DNA from: Sphingomonas abietis
GTDB lineage: Bacteria; Pseudomonadota; Alphaproteobacteria; Sphingomonadales; Sphingomonadaceae
NCBI RefSeq assembly: GCF_027625475.1
Contig: NZ_CP115174.1
Span: 2,515,001-2,579,000 of the forward strand
Length of the DNA stretch: 64,000 nt
Direction: 5' to 3'
This document shows positions 61,721 to 64,000 of this stretch, one piece after another. Under the pieces are notes generated by a model, which saw only the letters and a program-made list of their open reading frames with translations, had not been told where the DNA came from and did no database searches. The translations under genes and the position numbers were made by a program. Within the stretch, counting starts at the first letter, position 1; each line of letters opens with the position of its first letter.

Positions 61721-62137
61721 CGGCCAGGATCTCATTCCTTATCAGTCTGATCAGGCCCGGCTTCTGGCATGTCTGATGACGGGCGCCGACGATCATGACG
61801 AAGATGAGGCGATGGCGGGGTCCAGCCCCCGCTCTTTTCTATGCCACCTCGAGTAAAATTCACACCTTAAGTCGCTAATCCAGATCGATTTTCGCTGTCG
61901 TGTGCGGAGAGACGCCGGTGGTCGGGCCGGTTCGCCTTCGCGATCGTTGCCGGTCCGCGGCTTTCTGGTTGCGGATGAAAATGATTCGCAATAATGGCGC
62001 ATGGATAGGGCTGTGGAAAGGAACGACGATATGCGCCACCGCGCAGGGCAGGCTTGTCTTCGAGACCGGCGTCGGTCGCGTCGCCATTCCGGCATCCTCT
62101 GTATTGCTTGGGACGATCAGCCGGCAAGGTCAGTGCA
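61721..62137. other. Intergenic region with a candidate Fur box
   Basis: About 417 bases with no convincing gene: the frames crossing it have no recognisable domains and run into the next gene out of frame. It holds the promoter region of the PiuC gene. Confidence 0.6.
61976..61990 (+). promoter_or_regulatory. Candidate Fur box ahead of the PiuC gene
   Basis: TGAAAATGATTCGCA, a 7-1-7 arrangement with five of seven pairs matching TGANAAT-N-ATTNTCA, in an A/T-rich patch about 148 nt before the dioxygenase gene. Iron control of piuC genes is common. Confidence 0.5.
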
Positions 62138-62812
62138 ATGGCGATAGAAATCCCGGAATTGCTGAGCACCGCCGAGATCCGGGAGGTACGCGACCAGCTC
62201 GATGCCGCCGCATGGCAGGATGGCCGGCAGACCGCCGGGCATCGGGCGCGCTCGGTCAAGACCAATCTCCAGCTCGGGCTGGACGATCCCCTGGCCCAGC
62301 GCCTGGGCGACTTCCTGCTCGGCAAGCTCTCGCAATGCCCGCTGTTCATCGCGTCCGCCCTGCCGATGCGGATCGTGCCGCCGCGCTTCAACCGCTACGA
62401 AGGCGACGGCGCCTATGGCAGCCATGTCGACAATGCGATCTTCCCGGGGCCGCAGGGCCATGTCCGCAGCGATCTCTCGGCCACGATATTCCTGAACGAT
62501 CCCGACGAATATGACGGCGGCGAATTGCTGATCGACGATCTGTTCGGCGAACATCGGGTCAAGCTCGCCGCCGGCCATATGATCCTCTATCCCGGCAGCA
62601 GCCTCCATCGCGTCACCCCGGTCACCCGGGGCGCCCGCTTCGCCGCCTTCTTCTGGGTGCAGAGCCTGGTGGCGCAGGATCAGCAGCGGCGGATGCTGTT
62701 CGAGCTGGACAGCGCGATCCAGGCGCTGACCGCCGATCATCCCGATCATGCCTCGCTCGATCCTCTGACCGGCGTCTATCATAATCTCCTCCGTCAGTGG
62801 TCGATCACGTGA
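62138..62812 (+). CDS. piuC: PiuC-type Fe2+-dependent dioxygenase
   Basis: 224 aa. The 2-oxoglutarate/Fe(II) site is visible: HVDNAIF (His, Asp), LHRVTPVTRGARFAAFFWVQSLV with the second His and the Arg. GGELLIDDLFGEHRVKLAAGHMILYPGSSLHRV is the PiuC/PKHD block. Such genes usually accompany TonB-dependent siderophore receptors; none is in the window. Overlaps the next gene by 1 nt. Confidence 0.92.
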   Translation: MAIEIPELLSTAEIREVRDQLDAAAWQDGRQTAGHRARSVKTNLQLGLDDPLAQRLGDFLLGKLSQCPLFIASALPMRIVPPRFNRYEGDGAYGSHVDNAIFPGPQGHVRSDLSATIFLNDPDEYDGGELLIDDLFGEHRVKLAAGHMILYPGSSLHRVTPVTRGARFAAFFWVQSLVAQDQQRRMLFELDSAIQALTADHPDHASLDPLTGVYHNLLRQWSIT

Positions 62813-63993
62813 TGGAGGATCGTCCGGCCCCGTTGGCGCCACTTCGCGCGATCCCGCCCGATCTGCTGACCCTCGCCGACTATGAGGCGCGGGCCGCAAC
62901 GCATCTGCCCGCCGCGTCGTGGCGCCATATCCAGGAGGGTGCCGGCGCCGAGCGCACCCTGCGCGACAATCGCACCGCCTTCGATCGCTGGCGGCTGCTA
63001 CCCCGCGCGCTGGCCGATCTGCGCGATGGCGACACCGTCGTGGAATTGTTCGGGCAACGGCACATCGCGCCGATCCTGCTCGCCCCGCTGGCCTATCAGC
63101 GCATCGCGCACCCGGATGGCGAGCGGGCGACCGCATGCGCGTCGGCCGCGCTGGGCACCGGGATGGTGGTCAGTACGCTGTCGAGCGTCACGCTGGAGGA
63201 TATCCTCGCGGCCCAGAGGAGCGCGGCGCAGGAACTCGGATCGGGCGACGCGCCGGCCTGGTTCCAGCTCTATCTCCAGCCCGAGCGGGCGGCGAACCTC
63301 GCCCTCGTCCGGCGCGCCGAAGCGGCCGGATATCAGGCGATCGTCCTGACCATCGACGCCGCGATCAAGCGATCCAGCTTTGCGCTGCCGGACGGCGTGG
63401 CAGCCGCCAATCTCGCCGGCATGGCGCCGCCACGGCAGGTCAGCATGGCGGGCGGCCCGATCCTGTTCGGCACCCCGCTCGCGGACGCGGCCCCGCGCTG
63501 GGACGATCTCGACTGGCTGCGGCAGGCGACCCGTCTGCCGATCATCCTCAAGGGCATGGTGCTTGGTAAGGATCTTGATCGCGCCCTGTCCCTAGGGATC
63601 GACGGGCTGATCCTCTCCAACCATGGCGGGCGGGTGCTCGATGGCCTGCCGTCCGCGCTCACCATGCTGCCCGGCGTGGTCGATCGGGTGGCGGGGCGGA
63701 TTCCGGTGCTCCTCGATGGCGGCGTGAGGACCGGCACCGATATCGTCACCGCGATCGCGCTCGGTGCGCGCGCCGTGCTGATCGGCCGGCCACTGTTCCA
63801 CGCGCTCGCCGTCGCCGGGATGATCGGCGTCGCGCACATGATCCATATCCTGCGAACCGAATTGGAGATGACGATGGCGCAGCTCGGCGCCCCTCGCCTG
63901 TCGTCGCTGAAGCGGGAGATGCTGGTGGGCCCGGCACCGCCCAGACTCGATGTCCTTGATGGCGGAAATCCGTGGGTGACGACGGCGCATTGA
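62812..63993 (+). CDS. FMN-dependent alpha-hydroxy acid oxidase/dehydrogenase
   Basis: 393 aa TIM-barrel flavoprotein of the L-lactate dehydrogenase/glycolate oxidase family. ILLAPLAYQRIAHPDGERATA, FQLYLQPERA, catalytic His in LSNHGGRVLDGLPS, and the FMN phosphate site DGGVRTGTDIVTAIALGARAVLIGRP. A GTG at 62797 would add five residues. Start at the ATG 62812 is coupled to the PiuC stop (TGATG). Substrate likely a 2-hydroxy acid; exact one unknown. Confidence 0.93.
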   Translation: MEDRPAPLAPLRAIPPDLLTLADYEARAATHLPAASWRHIQEGAGAERTLRDNRTAFDRWRLLPRALADLRDGDTVVELFGQRHIAPILLAPLAYQRIAHPDGERATACASAALGTGMVVSTLSSVTLEDILAAQRSAAQELGSGDAPAWFQLYLQPERAANLALVRRAEAAGYQAIVLTIDAAIKRSSFALPDGVAAANLAGMAPPRQVSMAGGPILFGTPLADAAPRWDDLDWLRQATRLPIILKGMVLGKDLDRALSLGIDGLILSNHGGRVLDGLPSALTMLPGVVDRVAGRIPVLLDGGVRTGTDIVTAIALGARAVLIGRPLFHALAVAGMIGVAHMIHILRTELEMTMAQLGAPRLSSLKREMLVGPAPPRLDVLDGGNPWVTTAH

Positions 63994-64000
63994 TCGCCGA

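Noticed and set aside
61900..62514. A 204-codon plus-strand frame between the GT2 and PiuC genes.
   Set aside because: It runs out of frame into piuC and shows no conserved residues; the true gene starts at 62138.

Overview
The window reads as chromosomal DNA of a high-G+C alphaproteobacterium, most likely a sphingomonad (Sphingomonas or a relative). Three things point there: protein signatures of that group (a UvrC, HrcA and alpha-type SspB of sphingomonad character, an HWE-kinase bacteriophytochrome, a 'vgr-related' HExxH protein); F0 and F1 ATP synthase genes held in two separate operons; and strong G+C bias at third codon positions, which produces many long antisense shadow frames. The identification is inference from gene content; there is no rRNA gene to confirm it.

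Layout of the core. 1-1276 is the N-terminal part of uvrC (minus strand, running off the window). 1453-3974 is the F0 operon atpI-atpB-atpE-atpF'-atpF (minus) with an intrinsic terminator. 4082-7883 is a ydbH-ynbE-ydbL operon (minus) for envelope lipid transport between the membranes. 7992-19051 is radC, split by a mobile element. 19048-26665 holds an EF-hand protein, purB, a heme oxygenase plus bacteriophytochrome pair, fumC, a secreted unknown and sspB. 26767-30779 is hisB-hisH-hisA-hisF, then a PEP-CTERM gene, hisE and a HIT gene. 30872-36405 holds an amino-acid permease, adenosine kinase, lipoproteins, queG, an HExxH protein and a copper chaperone. 36572-42179 is the heat-shock block dnaK-dnaJ and hrcA-grpE around a glycine-rich secreted protein. 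42310-53788 holds rph-rdgB-hemW, an LpoA-like lipoprotein, rsmI-yraN, gshB, flgM, xerC, a DUF484 gene, a GNAT gene, priA and an EF-hand protein. 54029-58921 is the F1 operon atpHAGDC. 58988-63993 holds two membrane glycosylation genes, a PiuC-type dioxygenase behind a candidate Fur box, and an FMN-dependent alpha-hydroxy acid oxidase.

The striking region is a roughly 10.4-kb integrated element at 8514-18905. It cuts radC inside the codons of its metal-binding His-Asn-His-Pro motif and leaves a 13-bp direct repeat (one mismatch) at the two ends. It carries a tyrosine integrase at the left end and an AlpA/MerR-like excisionase at the right end. The left cargo is a tight plus-strand run: a secreted SNase-like protein, a DUF1016 hybrid that has lost its nuclease core, a PD-(D/E)XK endonuclease-like protein, and a helical protein with an R-x5-H motif. 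This looks like a defence cassette, part decayed and part possibly active. Next to it is a TatD-family gene resembling QatD but without its N-terminal HxH metal site. The right cargo is a metabolic module (aldo/keto reductase, SGNH hydrolase, MFS transporter, all minus) divergent from a LysR regulator, with a TGATAT-N15-ATATCA dyad between them. A 47-nt 3' half of tRNA-Arg(CCG) lies stranded inside the element, so the island is probably a composite of more than one integration event.
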